Below, one piece after another: positions 42,465 to 52,675 of a stretch of 64,000 nt of DNA. Source of the stretch: Euglena gracilis (Eukaryota > Euglenida > Euglenophyceae > Euglenales); contig CP154955.1 of the NCBI GenBank assembly GCA_039621445.1, positions 61,163,564 through 61,227,563 of the forward strand, in the 5' to 3' direction. Below the pieces are notes generated by a model. It saw only the letters and a program-made list of their open reading frames with translations. It was not told where the DNA came from and made no database searches. Positions within the stretch are counted from its first letter, which is position 1, and every line of letters begins with the position of its first letter. Made by a program: the position numbers and the translations under genes.

Positions 42465-42879
42465 CAGGGCAGTCCACAAGGAAATGGGATCCTTTTTTTT
42501 TGTTAAGGACCGCCCCTTACGCGCCTCCCTTGGGCCTGAGGGCCGGCCAATGGCCGGTGCGAGCATCAGACGGGGTCAAAAATTATAAAGTTGAAATCAC
42601 ATTTTTTTATGTTCTGAGACGGGGGATGGTTAAAGGGTGCCGGAAATCACCTTTTTTTGTCCCCCGAAGTCGACGCGTTTCTTTTTTTTTGCCAAACACG
42701 GCCATGTTTTTGGGCCATTCCCCCTGTGCATTTTGCATTGAATGTGTTGGGACGTAAATTTATTTTATTTATATTTTATATTGAATTACTATTTATAATA
42801 AAATACTATTGTTTTTTTATAAAATATTAATTTGATTATTTCATTTTCATTTTTCATTTTTTGCTAACGAACCACCCTC
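42465..42879. mobile_element. MITE family A copy with AT-rich internal insertion
   Basis: Left CAGGGCAGTCCACAAG and right GCTAACGAACCACCCTC. Core GGCCGGCCAATGGCCGG and GCATTGAATGTGTTGGGACG. About 100 bp of AATATTTTATA-like sequence has expanded near the right end. Confidence 0.7.
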
Positions 42880-42937
42880 GGACCTGCTCCCCCTCCCCCC
42901 CTTGCCCTGGGGTGCTGTGGGCCCCGGCCGCCCCCAG

Positions 42938-43081
42938 CCTCACGGTGCCGTCGCCCAGCATGGGGCCGCCGATGGACGCCACGCTCACCGTCAGGGGGGC
43001 CCACGTGGCGGCGCTCAACGCCGTCGAGCTGGCGGAGGAGCCCTGCCGCCCAGCGCAGGCCGTGGCCCTCCCCATCCCCTG
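42938..43081 (+). CDS. Coding exon (gene 4)
   Basis: Acceptor GGCCGCCCCCAG, donor GTCCTT. Entry phase 2 (matches 40,613), exit phase 2. It reads TVPSPSMGPPMDATLTVRGA then HVAALNAVELAEEPCRPAQA, strongly G/C-biased; a beta-strand-like DATLTVRG followed by a helix. No family recognised. Confidence 0.65.
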
Positions 43082-44174
43082 GTCCTTGACACAGCGTGTC
43101 CACAGCCCCCCCCCCCCCCCGTGGCAACCGCGCTTTTCCCATACCCAAAATACCTTGTGTCCCGTGGTACGGTGCCTATAACCGGCCGTGTCCATGACAC
43201 ACACCCCGTGGCAGCCGCACTTTCCCCGTACTTCAGCGTTAAGGAAACAGGAGGGGGGGCTCCCCCTCCTTGCGCACGCAAACTTGGCGCCCGTGAAGTT
43301 GGCCCTTGGCCTGAACTTGTGCTCTTGGTCCCCCATTCTTTGAGGCTTTTTTGGCCGATTTGGCGCAAGGCCCGCTGAATTTCTGAACATGTGAACCTCC
43401 CCTGAGGTTGCCCCCCCCCCCCGGCCTTCTACCATTGTCGAACCCATTTTTGTCGGCGCACCTCTCAATTCTCCCACCACGGGCAAACCGCAGCCTCGCG
43501 TGAAAAGCAACTTTGGGGGCGGGGCCACACATCCCACAGAACCCAGCCCTGACAAAACCGTGCTGGCCCCCCGACCGCTGGGCCCCCCCCCCCCCGAGCG
43601 CTTGGCCCGGTCCACAGTCCCCTCCTGTTTAAGTGCACGATGCCCAAAGGGTGCACAGTGCCCAAAGTAGTGTCACAATCCCAAGGGTTCGAAAGTGAAG
43701 TCCAAAAAAGTGCCCCCCCCCCCAAAGCCAGTTTGCTTTGAACCGCTTTCAGGTAGTGCCCAAGTCAATGGCACATGAGGATCCAAAACCATGGTCCAAC
43801 ATGTGCACTTGAATTGGGGGGAGGGCAGGGAAACCATCTCCAGCCAGGTCAGCAAGGAGAGAGGTCCTTGTGAGGACAGGTAGCCGAGTATGGAGGTTGG
43901 AGGACAGTTTCCTCTTGGGGCATTTTCTCTGAATATCAACTGCAGAAAAAAACAAACAGTTATTCAAAAATAACTGCTCAACAAGAACTCCGAACGAATG
44001 AAAGTGATAATTTCCCAAGAGCCCACGTCAAGGATGTAGAAATCTTGCAGGTTATATATAATTAGTATTAAAAATAGTTAATTTTAATGAATAAGTAAAA
44101 AATAGTAGTTATGAGTAATTATCAATTAAATGAATAAATTAGTAATTGTACTATGTATGAATAAATTGTAAAAG
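43082..44174. other. Non-coding with GTGTCC/GTGGCA word repeat
   Basis: At 43,086-43,225 the words TTGACACAGCGTGTCC, CCCGTGGCAACCGC and CATGACACACACCCCGTGG form another C-run-capped repeat. The rest is AT-rich and non-coding. Confidence 0.45.
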
Positions 44175-44278
44175 TACCTGCCCCCCCCCTTGTCGTACGA
44201 CCACCCCTCATTTACCCCCCCCCCCCGGTCGCAGGTTGCAGGAACCCGGTTGTACGACAAGGGGGGGGGGGGCGGGTA
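44175..44278. mobile_element. Short word-type inverted-repeat element (word GTACGACC)
   Basis: Left TACCTGCCCCCCCCC then TTGTCGTACGACC; right GGTTGTACGACAAG then a G12 run and CGGGTA. Only 104 bp, no ORF. It shares the TACCT-C(n)-TTGTC frame with 13,783 and 44,472, but with a different word. Confidence 0.7.
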
Positions 44279-44471
44279 GTTGAAATTGGTGTCAAAAACC
44301 TCTGCTGCTGCAACCTCCAGGAAATTTTTTGTGGCGATGATATGTTTCTTTGTGGCAAGGTGTGGCGGGGCCGGGATGGATTGGCAAACCAGCCATTCCC
44401 GTCACATTTTCAGCCAGGCACTGCAAAAAAAACACCCAAACAGCCCCAGCAGGTGGGGACCGTAAAGTACA

Positions 44472-44648
44472 TACCTCCCCCCCCCCTTGTCTACTAAGCG
44501 AAGCGCCGGATTTTTTTGCAGTCAAATTTTTACCCCTTGTCTAAGCACCACCCCCTGGTTCTTACCCATATTTTGGCAAAATAACCACCCCCCCCCCCCC
44601 CGGTTCTTACCCATCTTTTCCGGTGCTTAGACAAGGGGGGGGGAGGTA
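44472..44648. mobile_element. Word-type inverted-repeat element (word TAAGCACC)
   Basis: Left TACCTCCCCCCCCCC then TTGTCTACTAAGCG; right CCGGTGCTTAGACAAG, G9, AGGTA. An internal CCCTTGTCTAAGCACC plus two GGTTCTTACCCAT words. 177 bp, no ORF. Confidence 0.7.
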
Positions 44649-44739
44649 ATAAAAGGCAACAGTTTGATGAGTAACGACTCCGGAGCCGGGAGTTGTTGTT
44701 AATTGTAACCCCCCCCCAATTGGAAGCCCCCGGGGCTAC

Positions 44740-44960
44740 TAAACCCCCCCCCCCCAAATAACACACCCCCCCGGTGTGTTATTTGGGCACCCGAACTGGG
44801 GCCCCAGGGGGGGGGGTGTTATTTGGGGGGGGTTATTTTTACATGGAAAACCAAAGGAAAACAGGGGGGTGTGTTATTTGGGCGCTCGAAATCGGCCCCC
44901 GAGGGGGGGGGTGTTATTTGGGGGGGGGTTTATTCGGTCACTCTGCGGAAAACCCGAGGG
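44740..44960. mobile_element. Word-type repeat (word GGTGTGTTATTT)
   Basis: Two direct modules of the form word-GGGCACCCGAACTGGGGCC-G10-TGTTATTTGGGG (44,772-44,832) and word-GGGCGCTCGAAATCGGCC-G9-TGTTATTTGGGG (44,867-44,925), preceded by the inverted word CCAAATAACACACC. No ORF. Confidence 0.7.
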
Positions 44961-44979
44961 GGGGGCTTGTAATTGGGTA

Positions 44980-45314
44980 CCCTTTGTCTAAAGGAAAGAA
45001 CTCAGCCAGTGGCCGGTTCGAGGATCGAACGGGGTCCAAATTTAAAAATTGCAAGACGCATTTTTTCGAATTTTGGGTGGATCGGCCTTGTTTCAGAGAT
45101 ACCAGATGTCAGTTTTGTTCCTGATGTCGACCTGTTTTCGGGGAGATTTTTTCAAGTTTTTCACCATTTTCCGGAAAATTTTGGTCAACTTTGTCGGCCG
45201 GCTTGGTCGGGGGGGGGGGCTTCTATTTTGGGGGGGGTTGTTATTTGGGGGGGGGGGGCTTCTCATTGGGGGGTTTAGTTTCAATTTGTATTGGTTTTTT
45301 TTTTTGCAGGGCAG
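44980..45314. mobile_element. MITE family A copy carrying a G-run insertion
   Basis: Core GGCCGGTTCGAGGATCGAAC, TTTTGGGTGGATCGGCC, GATGTCGACCTGTTTTCG. Right end TTTGCAGGGCAG. A TATTTTGGGGG/TTATTTGGGGG block at 45,210-45,270 looks like a word module inserted in it. Confidence 0.6.
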
Positions 45315-45346
45315 TAGGTGATTGATTTTAACACCGAAACCGCCAG

Positions 45347-45635
45347 CTTATGGAGTCAACACGGCACAGGCGAATGACCGAGGCATGCCCGACCAAGCCC
45401 CCGGCGGCTGGCGCAACAGTGGTGGGAAAAGTGGTGGTCAAGGCAGGGTCTCACGGCCTGTGCTGCGGCCGCCTCGGGGTGGTGGCGGCGGAGCGCGCGG
45501 CGCGCAAGACGCTGCAGCTGTTCATGACGGCCGGCAACCCGACCCCGCCGCCGCCGCCGCCATCCCCGCCGGCGCCGTCTCCGCTGCCCCCCACCCCGCC
45601 CCCGGACGTGCGGCCCACCCCCGAACCGCCCAAGG
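45347..45635 (+). CDS. Coding exon, alanine-rich domain and polyproline tail (gene 4)
   Basis: Acceptor ACCGAAACCGCCAG and donor GTCCCA, entry phase 0, exit phase 1. An in-frame ATG at 45,350 gives MESTRHRRMTEACPTKPPAA, then VVGKVVVKAGSHGLCCGRLG, VVAAERAARKTLQLFMTAG and a tract of prolines with DVRPTPEPP. Third positions are overwhelmingly G/C from about 45,430 on, so the true acceptor may lie further right. The exit phase matches the entry of the 48,173 exon. Confidence 0.65.
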
Positions 45636-46424
45636 GTCCCACAGGGGCGCCCCCTCTCTTTGGACGAAGCCTGGAAACTTTGTGGCCGTTTTCATCTTTT
45701 TGGAATATCACGCTGAGGTAATTGTTGATTATAATTTGTTCATATTCATAACCATTGCTATTGCCATAATCATGACTATTCATCATCATAATTTTTTTTG
45801 TAATCATATTGTGGGGGAAACGATTGATCTTTTGAGTTTTCAAAATTCCCGTCCAATGATTGCTGCTGCATCGACCCATAATACTTGTTATTAAGTGTCA
45901 CAGGTTGGTGCTCATGGACTTGCCAGGCCGATTTCCCACTGGAAGGAGTAACACCCCTGGAGTTGTCGTCTTCTGACTGTTGGACTAGTTGGACTGTTGG
46001 ACTACTTAAACTAAATTTGTTGTTGTCCCAGGTCCCTGAGGGGGGTTGGGGGGGTTGGTTTTATTCCTTGACCCCCTGGTCCAGGAAAAAAAACCCCGCA
46101 CACCCTCCTTTTATCGAACCCTGACCAACCTTTTTGCGATAAAAACGAACCTTTTTTTGAAAGAAAAACACAAAGCAATGGACGTTCGAAACAGTGTGGT
46201 TTGTAGCTCGTTTGGTTTGTGGCCCAGTTACCCCCCCCCGACCCCCCGAGGGACTGTCATGCCCAAGAACCTGTCAGGGTCCCGGGAGCACCCAATTTCG
46301 ACCCCCAAATTTTTTCCCGGTGCCGAAGGCGCCGGGTGGAAATTTGTAAAAAAAATGCTGTGGTGGTTGGGGGGGTCGACCCCCCCCCCACCAGGCCTTC
46401 CCATTCTGCCCTGGGGGGGTTACC

Positions 46425-46776
46425 TACCTCCCCCCCCCCGGGAAACTGTCATGCCCGAGAACCTGTCAGGGTCCCGCCCGGGAAACTGTCAGGGTCCCCG
46501 GTACCGGCCAACCTGTCAGCATAGGAAGTTGTCAGGGTCCCCGGTACTGGCCAACCTGTCAGTATAGGAAGTTGTCAGGGTCCTCGGTACCGGCCAACCT
46601 GTCAGGGTCATTTTTCATAGACTTTCCCTTGAAATGCCCTACCCGGGAAACTGTCAGGGTCCCGCCCGGGAAACTGTCAGGGTCCCCGGTACTGGCCAAC
46701 CTGTCAGTATAGGAAGTTGTCAGGGTCCCCGGTACCGGCCAACCTGTCAGGTGACAGTTTCCCGGGGGGGGGGGGG
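46425..46776. mobile_element. Word-type element with AACCTGTCAGGGTCCC iterons
   Basis: Left TACCTCC-C(n)-GGGAAACTGTCA; right AGGTGACAGTTTCCC-G(n). Between them, at least a dozen units with GGGAAACTGTCAGGGTCC, GGCCAACCTGTCAG or GGAAGTTGTCAGGG. A related block sits at 46,235-46,290 (GGGACTGTCATGCCC). The right end abuts the next exon. Confidence 0.7.
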
Positions 46777-46965
46777 TCTCCGCCGGGGCCGCCTCGCGCC
46801 AAAGCCCCCGCTGCGGCACCCCCGCGGCCCCCCGCGGCCGCCGCCGCCGCCCCGCCCGCCCTCCCCCCCTCCCCGCCCCCCACCGCGGCAGCGTCCTCCT
46901 CCCCGGCGCTGCGCCGGGCGCTGGTGCGGGTCCTGGCCAGGGGCCTTTGCCTGCGGACGAGGGGG
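46777..46965 (+). CDS. Coding exon, Ala/Pro-rich then helical (gene 4)
   Basis: The frame with nearly pure G/C third positions reads SPPGPPRAKAPAAAPPRPPA, an alanine/proline tract, then SSSPALRRALVRVLARGLCL. The only nearby acceptor, CAGGTGACAG at 46,757, lies inside the right end of the adjacent word element, so the transposon end may supply the splice site or the true border may be lost. The donor is unclear (G10 run, then CAAGTGTTG). Confidence 0.55.
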
Positions 46966-48056
46966 GGGGGCAAGTGTTGCGCAGAGTTGCTCACCCAGCC
47001 AGGGGGAGCAACACAAGGGCGCTGGTGTAAGGGGTCCCTGGCCACTCACCCACAGCAAACTGGGCCAGAAGCGAAGTTAGCGCCGGCCATGAACAGACAA
47101 GAAGCCTTAGTGCAACTCGGGGGGGGGGGGCAAGTGGCCAACTCACTCCGCTGCGCGAGGTCGGGGGCAGGGCCCTCCCGTGACCCCTGTGCGTCCTGTT
47201 TTTCAGCTGCCAGGATTGTTGGGAGTTTGGGGTGCGTTATGAGGTATTTGCTTGCTGGCTTTCGTCCTCTTCTTTTTTTTTTGCTAAAAAAGAAGCCTGT
47301 GTGGACACAGGTTCTCTTTTTCTTGAACAAGTGTACTGTTGTGTGTCACGTTTTTTTTTTTGGCTCCCCTGAGTTGTCATGTCTGTGGGGTTGCCATCTT
47401 CCATGGAAAGCTGTCATCTTAGGTCCGTACTGCTTGACGTGTCCTGTTGGAAAGTGCACCAAGAGGCCTGTTCAAACCCATGCTTTGTTTGCCTGATGTC
47501 AGGACCTTTTTTTCATCCATGCTGCATTTGCTTTGGGTGGTTTGTAACCCCCTGTCAAGCTACTGGATTTGTGTATTCCACCATCCACCAGGTCTTGCAC
47601 ATTTTTTTAAAGGTCACCTTCACAGGAAACACGTTCTCCGTGGATTCTTGTGAGTTATATGTGGAAACTTTATTGCAGAAAAACTTGAAGTTTGATTTGA
47701 TGAGATTTTGTGGTTTCGTTATTTCCAACATCCTGGTGATTCCAAATTAAAACGTTGACCCCAGGAATGAGGGAAGATTCCCTTTTTTGGCGCAAAATGC
47801 CGGATATCTCTCCAGCCAGGTTATCCATCGGCCCTATGCCCCCCCCCGGGTGCTTGATGTTCACCCTACACGCGTCCCCGCTTCTCACCCATGATTTTTT
47901 GTTTCTTGCCCGTGACTTTGGGTTCTCACCCTTGGGGTAGGGACCAGATCGCCAATGGTTTCTCCAGTGCCCCTGCAGGAGGTCAGCAGTCAATCGGGGT
48001 GGCCAATCCCCCGGCCCAAACAGCAAACAGGGCCAAGGAGTCAAGGGCAAAACAAA
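46966..48056. other. Intronic sequence of gene 4
   Basis: AT-rich with few repeats; no reliable exon. AGCCTGTGTGGACACAGG at about 47,290 is a short palindrome. Confidence 0.45.
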
Positions 48057-48128
48057 AACAAACACAAACAAACAAACAAACAAACAAACAAACAAACAAA
48101 CAAACAAACAAACAAACAAACAAACAAA
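48057..48128. repeat. (CAAA)n microsatellite
   Basis: About 18 units of ACAA, directly upstream of the next acceptor. Confidence 0.97.
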
Positions 48129-48172
48129 AGAAAACTAAAAACACTAAACAGTCAAAACTAAAACTAAAACAG

Positions 48173-48357
48173 TGCAACAAAGCGCGCTGGGGACCGCGGC
48201 GGTGCTCCGGGCGGACGCCCGGCAGGCGGGGGCGGCCCCGCGGAGTCCGGGCGGGCCCCTGCGGCCGGCGAAGGACCTGGCGCTGCTGCAGCACCAGGAG
48301 CTGGCCCTCCGCCGCCCCGGGCTCCGCCTGCCCCCTCTCCCCGGGGCCCTATGGGCG
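48173..48357 (+). CDS. Coding exon (gene 4)
   Basis: Acceptor AAACTAAAACAG, entry phase 1; donor GTGGGT, exit phase 0. It reads QQSALGTAAVLRADARQAGA, then APRSPGGPLRPAKDLALLQH, QELALRRPGLRLPPLPGAL. Third positions are almost all G/C. Predicted mix of disordered Pro/Gly and a leucine-rich helix. Joins in phase to 49,417. Confidence 0.7.
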
Positions 48358-48549
48358 GTGGGTGGGTGGGGTCTGACCCCCCCACCAGGCTTCCCTGTCT
48401 TTCCGGGAGGGATTTTTGGGTCAAACTTTCCTTCGCCGCCGAAGGTATTTTTCCTTGCGCGGTAGCGTGGCAGGTGGGGGTCGACCCCCCCTCCACCTCC
48501 CAGGTGGGGTGCGGTCCGGTCCCCCCCCCCACGTCTTCCGGTCGTAACC

Positions 48550-48950
48550 CCCCCCCTAATAAGTGCACGGGTGCGCGCATTTTAAGGACGTAGTTTCGGA
48601 CCCGAAGGGGTGCGCACTTATTAGGGCAGTGCGCACTTTTTAGGGCAAAGCCAAAAATACTGACATGACCCCCACTCTTTTTTAATTTTCCCCCAATTTT
48701 TTGATTTCAAGCTATGAGTCAAGTGATTATGTGTCAAATGTGTCAAATTTGGGCTTGGACGATAGAAATATTTGGTCTGAGAAGGACAGTTCTGAGATTT
48801 GTGTGTGCTTTCCGACCTGAGATATGACGGTGATTTCTCCTTTGGAGGGGTGCGCACTTTTTAGGGAGGTAGTTTCGGACCCTTGGGGTGCGCACTTATT
48901 AGGGCACTGCGCACAATTAGGGCACTGCGCACTTATTAGGGGGGGGGTTT
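48550..48950. mobile_element. Word-type repeat (word GTGCGCACTTATTAGGG)
   Basis: Modules at 48,563-48,640 (GTGCGCGCATTTTAAGG, GTAGTTTCGGACCCGAAGG, GTGCGCACTTATTAGGGC) and 48,850-48,940 (GTGCGCACTTTTTAGGG, GTAGTTTCGGACCCTTGG, word x3), bounded by C7 with CTAATAAGTGCAC and G9 runs. No ORF. Confidence 0.7.
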
Positions 48951-49416
48951 AATGCCTCTGCCTCCCTGCTCAACACCCCCCACTTTCTCCCCCACTTCCA
49001 CCCCCCCCCACGATGTCCTTCCAGGGGGGAAGGACTCCACAGGTGGACAGGCCTGAGCAGGAATCCTGGCCCCACCTCAGCCCCACCGGGTTTCCCAAAG
49101 GGATCCACTGCCTGGCTATTTGAATGTGTGAGAGCTCGTCCGCTTGTGCTGAGCAGTTTGAATGATAGAAAGTGGCTTTGTGGTGAAGGCTGGGCTTGAT
49201 TATTTATGATGTGTGTGTGCGTGTGTATGTGTGCATGTGTGCGCAGGTGTGTGAGTGTGTGTATGTGTGTACGTATGAGGTGTGTGATGGCAACGTTGAT
49301 GATTTCCAATAGCTTCCTCAGAGATGATGAAGCGGGGCGATTTCTCATTGGGAGGTGATGCCCAATTGGGTCTGATGCCCATTCTTCTGTCATCCTGCCT
49401 GGTGTGTTCTCAAGAG

Positions 49417-49565
49417 GAGCCCAGCCTCCGGTCTGCGCTGGGGAAGGAGGCGACGGAGCGGCACCGCCTCGCATTCAAGATATACCGTGCGGTGCTGGAG
49501 ACGGCGGGTGTTGGGCCTGAGGACGAGCAGCGGCTGCTGCAGGAGGAGGAGGCGGCCACCCCACC
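49417..49565 (+). CDS. Coding exon, helical acidic/basic (gene 4)
   Basis: Acceptor GTGTGTTCTCAAGAG, entry phase 0 (matches 48,357); donor GTGTGTG, exit phase 2. It reads EPSLRSALGKEATERHRLAF, then KIYRAVLETAGVGPEDEQRL and LQEEEAATPP: two helices separated by GVGPED. G/C-ending codons dominate. Function unknown. Confidence 0.72.
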
Positions 49566-49589
49566 GTGTGTGCAACACACACTTTTGTA

Positions 49590-49910
49590 TGTGTGTTGTG
49601 TGTGTTTTGTGTGTGTGGTGTGGTGTGTGGTGTGTGGTGTGTGGTGTGTGGTGTGTGGTGTGTGGTGTGTGGTGTGTGGTGTGTGGTGTGTGGTGTGTGG
49701 TGTGTGGTGTGTGGTGTGGTGTGTGGTGTGTGGTGTGTGGTGTGTGGTGTGTGTGTGTGTGTGTGGTGTGTGTGTTGTGTGTGTGTGTGTGTGTTGCGTG
49801 TGGCGTGTGGCGTGTGCGTGTGCGTGAGTGGCATGTGGTGTGTGGTGTGTGTGTGTGTGTGCGTGCGTGTGTGTGTGTGTGTGTGGTGTGTGTGTGTGTG
49901 TGGTGCTGGA
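49590..49910. repeat. TGTGGTG / TG microsatellite
   Basis: (GTGTGTG)n with a regular GTGTGGT period, then (TG)n. Confidence 0.97.
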
Positions 49911-49969
49911 TGTAGTGCGTGCTCATTTCAAGGAAAGGTGAGGCCAGTGTGAGAATGGAGTGAGACCTC

Positions 49970-50080
49970 GGGTCGCCCGGCGGGGTGTTGGCGGTGGCCC
50001 GGCACGCCCTCACAGCGCAGCAGGACACGGCCCTCGTCACCGCGTGGTGGGCATGGCCGGGGCCGCCCTGGCCGGCCCCC
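49970..50080 (+). CDS. Coding exon candidate (gene 4, possibly last)
   Basis: GC-rich. The best-biased frame reads SPGGVLAVARHALTAQQDTA then LVTAWWAW and is open to TAA at about 50,120. Other frames are also open, and the entry phase from 49,565 is not satisfied by an obvious acceptor. Candidate end of the 36-50 kb gene. Confidence 0.4.
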
Positions 50081-50207
50081 CTTCCATGCAACTTGTCAGT
50101 CCTACCCACCCAAGCTCCATTTTAACTCAGAGCAACATCCCGGGGTGAGAGGGTTGGTCTGGGGCGACCGGGGGGGGGAGGGGGTCCTGTGCCAGGCTGG
50201 GTAGGGG

Positions 50208-51139
50208 CAGGGATTCCCTCTGATTCGTGACACGAATAATCACGAATAATCACGAATAATCACGAATCACCACGAATTTCGGATTTTTCAAAAACCACGA
50301 ATAATCACGAATATCCCGAATAATCACAAATGATATTTTTTCTTGGGAATTTTTTTTTCTTTACTACTGTTGCCCGGCCCAAAAGGCGGCGAGACAATCG
50401 TGGGCATTTTCGGAAAACCGAGCAAGCCACAAATATTCACAATTTCCACAGCCAAAGAGTGGGTTTTTAGCTCTTTTGTTTGTGGCGAACAGGCTTCTTT
50501 TTAAGACCCCCGGGGTGGGGAGAGGGGGTCCCCCCAGGTGCACGCTCATGACCACAAAAGAAGCGAAGTACACTTCGCACAGCTGGGTCAGTTGCAATCT
50601 GAAAAGGAGAAGGAAAAATAATTTTCAGCTAGGATTTCCTTTGGACACCTGTGTCGGGGGTTCCAACGGCTCTTCCCACGAAACCCACCACGCAACATGC
50701 AATTTCTTGAACTCCTTTTGGTGCACAGCCTGAACAACGAGGGGAATTTGAAACTACAGATATGCGCCAAATTCCGTGGAACATTAAAACTCGCGCTCCC
50801 TTTTTCCCCCCATTCAGCATTCGTAACTTTATTTTATTTGTTTTTTTTTAGAAAATGTCTTCTTCGGATTCTGATGGCAAATCACAATCTACTGCTGCAG
50901 CTGCAGCCATGGAAGTGAAGAAGAAGTAATAGGTTTGTGTAGGCAATGGAATCCGCACACAAGGATGACGCATAGGTGCAAAGTTTTTTTTTTATCTCAA
51001 AAGGCACTGTTCTTCCTGCCGCCATCCTAGCACTTCATCATTTAGCTGAAAACCGGGCTATTTTCTGGCACCTCGAATAATCACGAATAATCACGAATGG
51101 AAAATGCCGGTCCCAATTACGAATGGGAGGGAAACCCTG
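50208..51139. mobile_element. hAT-like element with ACGAATAATC iterons
   Basis: Ends CAGGGATTCCCTC and GAGGGAAACCCTG, flanked by GGTAGGGG and GTAGGGGG (7-8-bp duplication). Subterminal iterons CACGAATAATCACGAATAAT occur at 50,229-50,330 and 51,065-51,100 in the same strand sense. 932 bp. It contains a spliced-looking short coding segment at 50,852. Confidence 0.8.
50852..50929 (+). CDS. Short exon with start codon inside the hAT-like element
   Basis: A strong acceptor (TTTATTTGTTTTTTTTTAG) precedes AAAATG at 50,852; 24 codons MSSSDSDGKSQSTAAAAAME VKKK run to tandem stops TAA-TAG, or the exon is spliced at GTAATA (50,925). Because it sits inside a transposon with readable TIRs and TSD, it may be the retained first coding exon of the element's lost transposase or a captured host exon. 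Confidence 0.45.
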   Translation, partial: KMSSSDSDGKSQSTAAAAAMEVKKK

Positions 51140-51179
51140 GTAGGGGGCTCCCGGGGGGTCTTCAAATGCAACCTGTGGC

Positions 51180-51699
51180 ACCGGGGGAAACTGTCCTCTG
51201 TCCTCCACACTCGGTGGCCTGTCCTTTTGGAATTTGTTCCTTGCCTTTTCCACTCTGACCTGCCTCCTGACAATTTTTTTTGCATAATTTTCAAAGTTTC
51301 ACTTTTGAAAATGGATTTTTTGAAGGTGACAAATGGGGCACATTGTTTTTTTTGGACTATGACCACGTTTCGCCCTTAATTTTTTTGGGATTTTGTGTCA
51401 TCGAGGAGGAAAAATGTCCATTATTTTGTTTCACTTGACCTGCCTGGGAGACTGTCGCCAACTCCATACTTGCGGGCATGAATAGAGATAGATCCCGAGG
51501 GGTTGGTGCCCCCCCCCCTAGGAGTTTGGGCGAATTTGGGTCCCGTGCTGTCGGGCTCCTCAAATGTTGTAACTTCCACCAAGAGGGATTTGTCTCATAG
51601 ACTCGTACGAGCTGACTTCCAGGCATAATTTTTTTTAGGCAGAAAATTTTTGAAAAAATTAAGGTTTTTAACTTTAATTCAAATTAATTCTAATTTCTA
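51180..51699. other. Non-coding spacer
   Basis: AT-rich; C9 run at 51,510. No coding or repeat assignment. Confidence 0.4.
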
Positions 51700-51990
51700 A
51701 TTTGATATTCCTCTTTCCAAGGGCCGGTCCAAGAGCGTTCCAGACATCGAACAGGGTCCCCAATCAAAAGTCGAAAAACACATTTTCCGCTTTGACAGTG
51801 CAGTAGACAGTGTTCCAAGGATGACAGAAAACATTCTCCTTCCTGGGGTTGGCTTTTTTTTGCTGAGAGTCGACTTCCAACCTTTGTTGGCGAGCCGACT
51901 TCCCTTTGCCAGGTTGGAGAGAGTTTGCCAGTCCGAATTTTTTCAGGTTTCGATTCCAAGGGTTTTCGAGTTTTCTCTAAGGGAAGAAAA
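51700..51990. mobile_element. MITE family A, strongly degenerate
   Basis: GGGCCGGTCCAAGAGCG, ATCGAACAGGGTCCCCAATC, AAGTCGAAAAACACATTTTC and TGTTCCAAGGATG are recognisable. The right half is eroded. 52,020-52,190 is pure AT-rich sequence. Confidence 0.5.
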
Positions 51991-52202
51991 AAAGCTTTGC
52001 CTTTCAAAAAAATTGAATAATAAAAATTATAAATTTTAAAATGAAAATATTTTATAGAACTTAAAATTGTATATTTGAAATTTTCAGATTTTCAATTTAA
52101 ATTGAATTGAAATCTTGAAAAATATACAATATCAATCAATAATATGAATATATAAATTTATTTTTCTGTGAATTTGAGAAAAATAAAAATGCATTCCAAA
52201 AG

Positions 52203-52330
52203 ACCCCCCCCCCTATGTCCAACGACCCCCCTGTGTCCAATGACCACCCCCCCCCAGTCAGAGGACACCTTTTCGGAGGTTTGACCAAATTTTTGGTCCC
52301 AGCGTGAAGCGCCGGGACGAAAAATTTTGC
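52203..52330. repeat. Word-type repeat end (word TGTCCAATGACC)
   Basis: C9-TATGTCCAACGACC-CCCC-TGTGTCCAATGACC-C9, followed by GCGTGAAGCGCCGGGACG. Possibly one end of an element truncated against the retroelement. Confidence 0.45.
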
Positions 52331-52539
52331 CCAAAAATTGGCCAAAAATTTGGCCAAAACGCCATTTTTGACACTTTTTGGACAAAAATATGTCAAAATT
52401 GCCCAAATTTTCGGTTGGCGCGCCATTGCGCACTGCTGGCCCCAGAATTTCTGGGGGATCACGTCGTGAGGAAGTGTCTCATGCCTTCGGGGATCTTCCA
52501 CGAGGAGAGGAGAACCAGAATTAGGCTTTGGTATTCCTA

Positions 52540-52675
52540 ATTCAGGCCGTTGGCCATCTGTAGGAATACCACCTAGCATAGTACTGTGTATGGGGCTCAG
52601 AGCTATATCTGGCCGTAGGCTTATACCTACATACACAGTACCATGGCCTTACGGCTGCCTGGTACACACGTAACC
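52540..52675. other. Sequence at the retroelement breakpoint, with hairpin
   Basis: Abuts the broken RT frame. Contains TACTGTGTATG and its complement CATACACAGTA 40 bp apart, and CCTAATTCAGGCC. Read on the minus strand, GGCCTGAATTAGG also occurs just upstream of ORF1 (near 57,909-57,922), so a terminal repeat of the element is possible. Confidence 0.4.
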
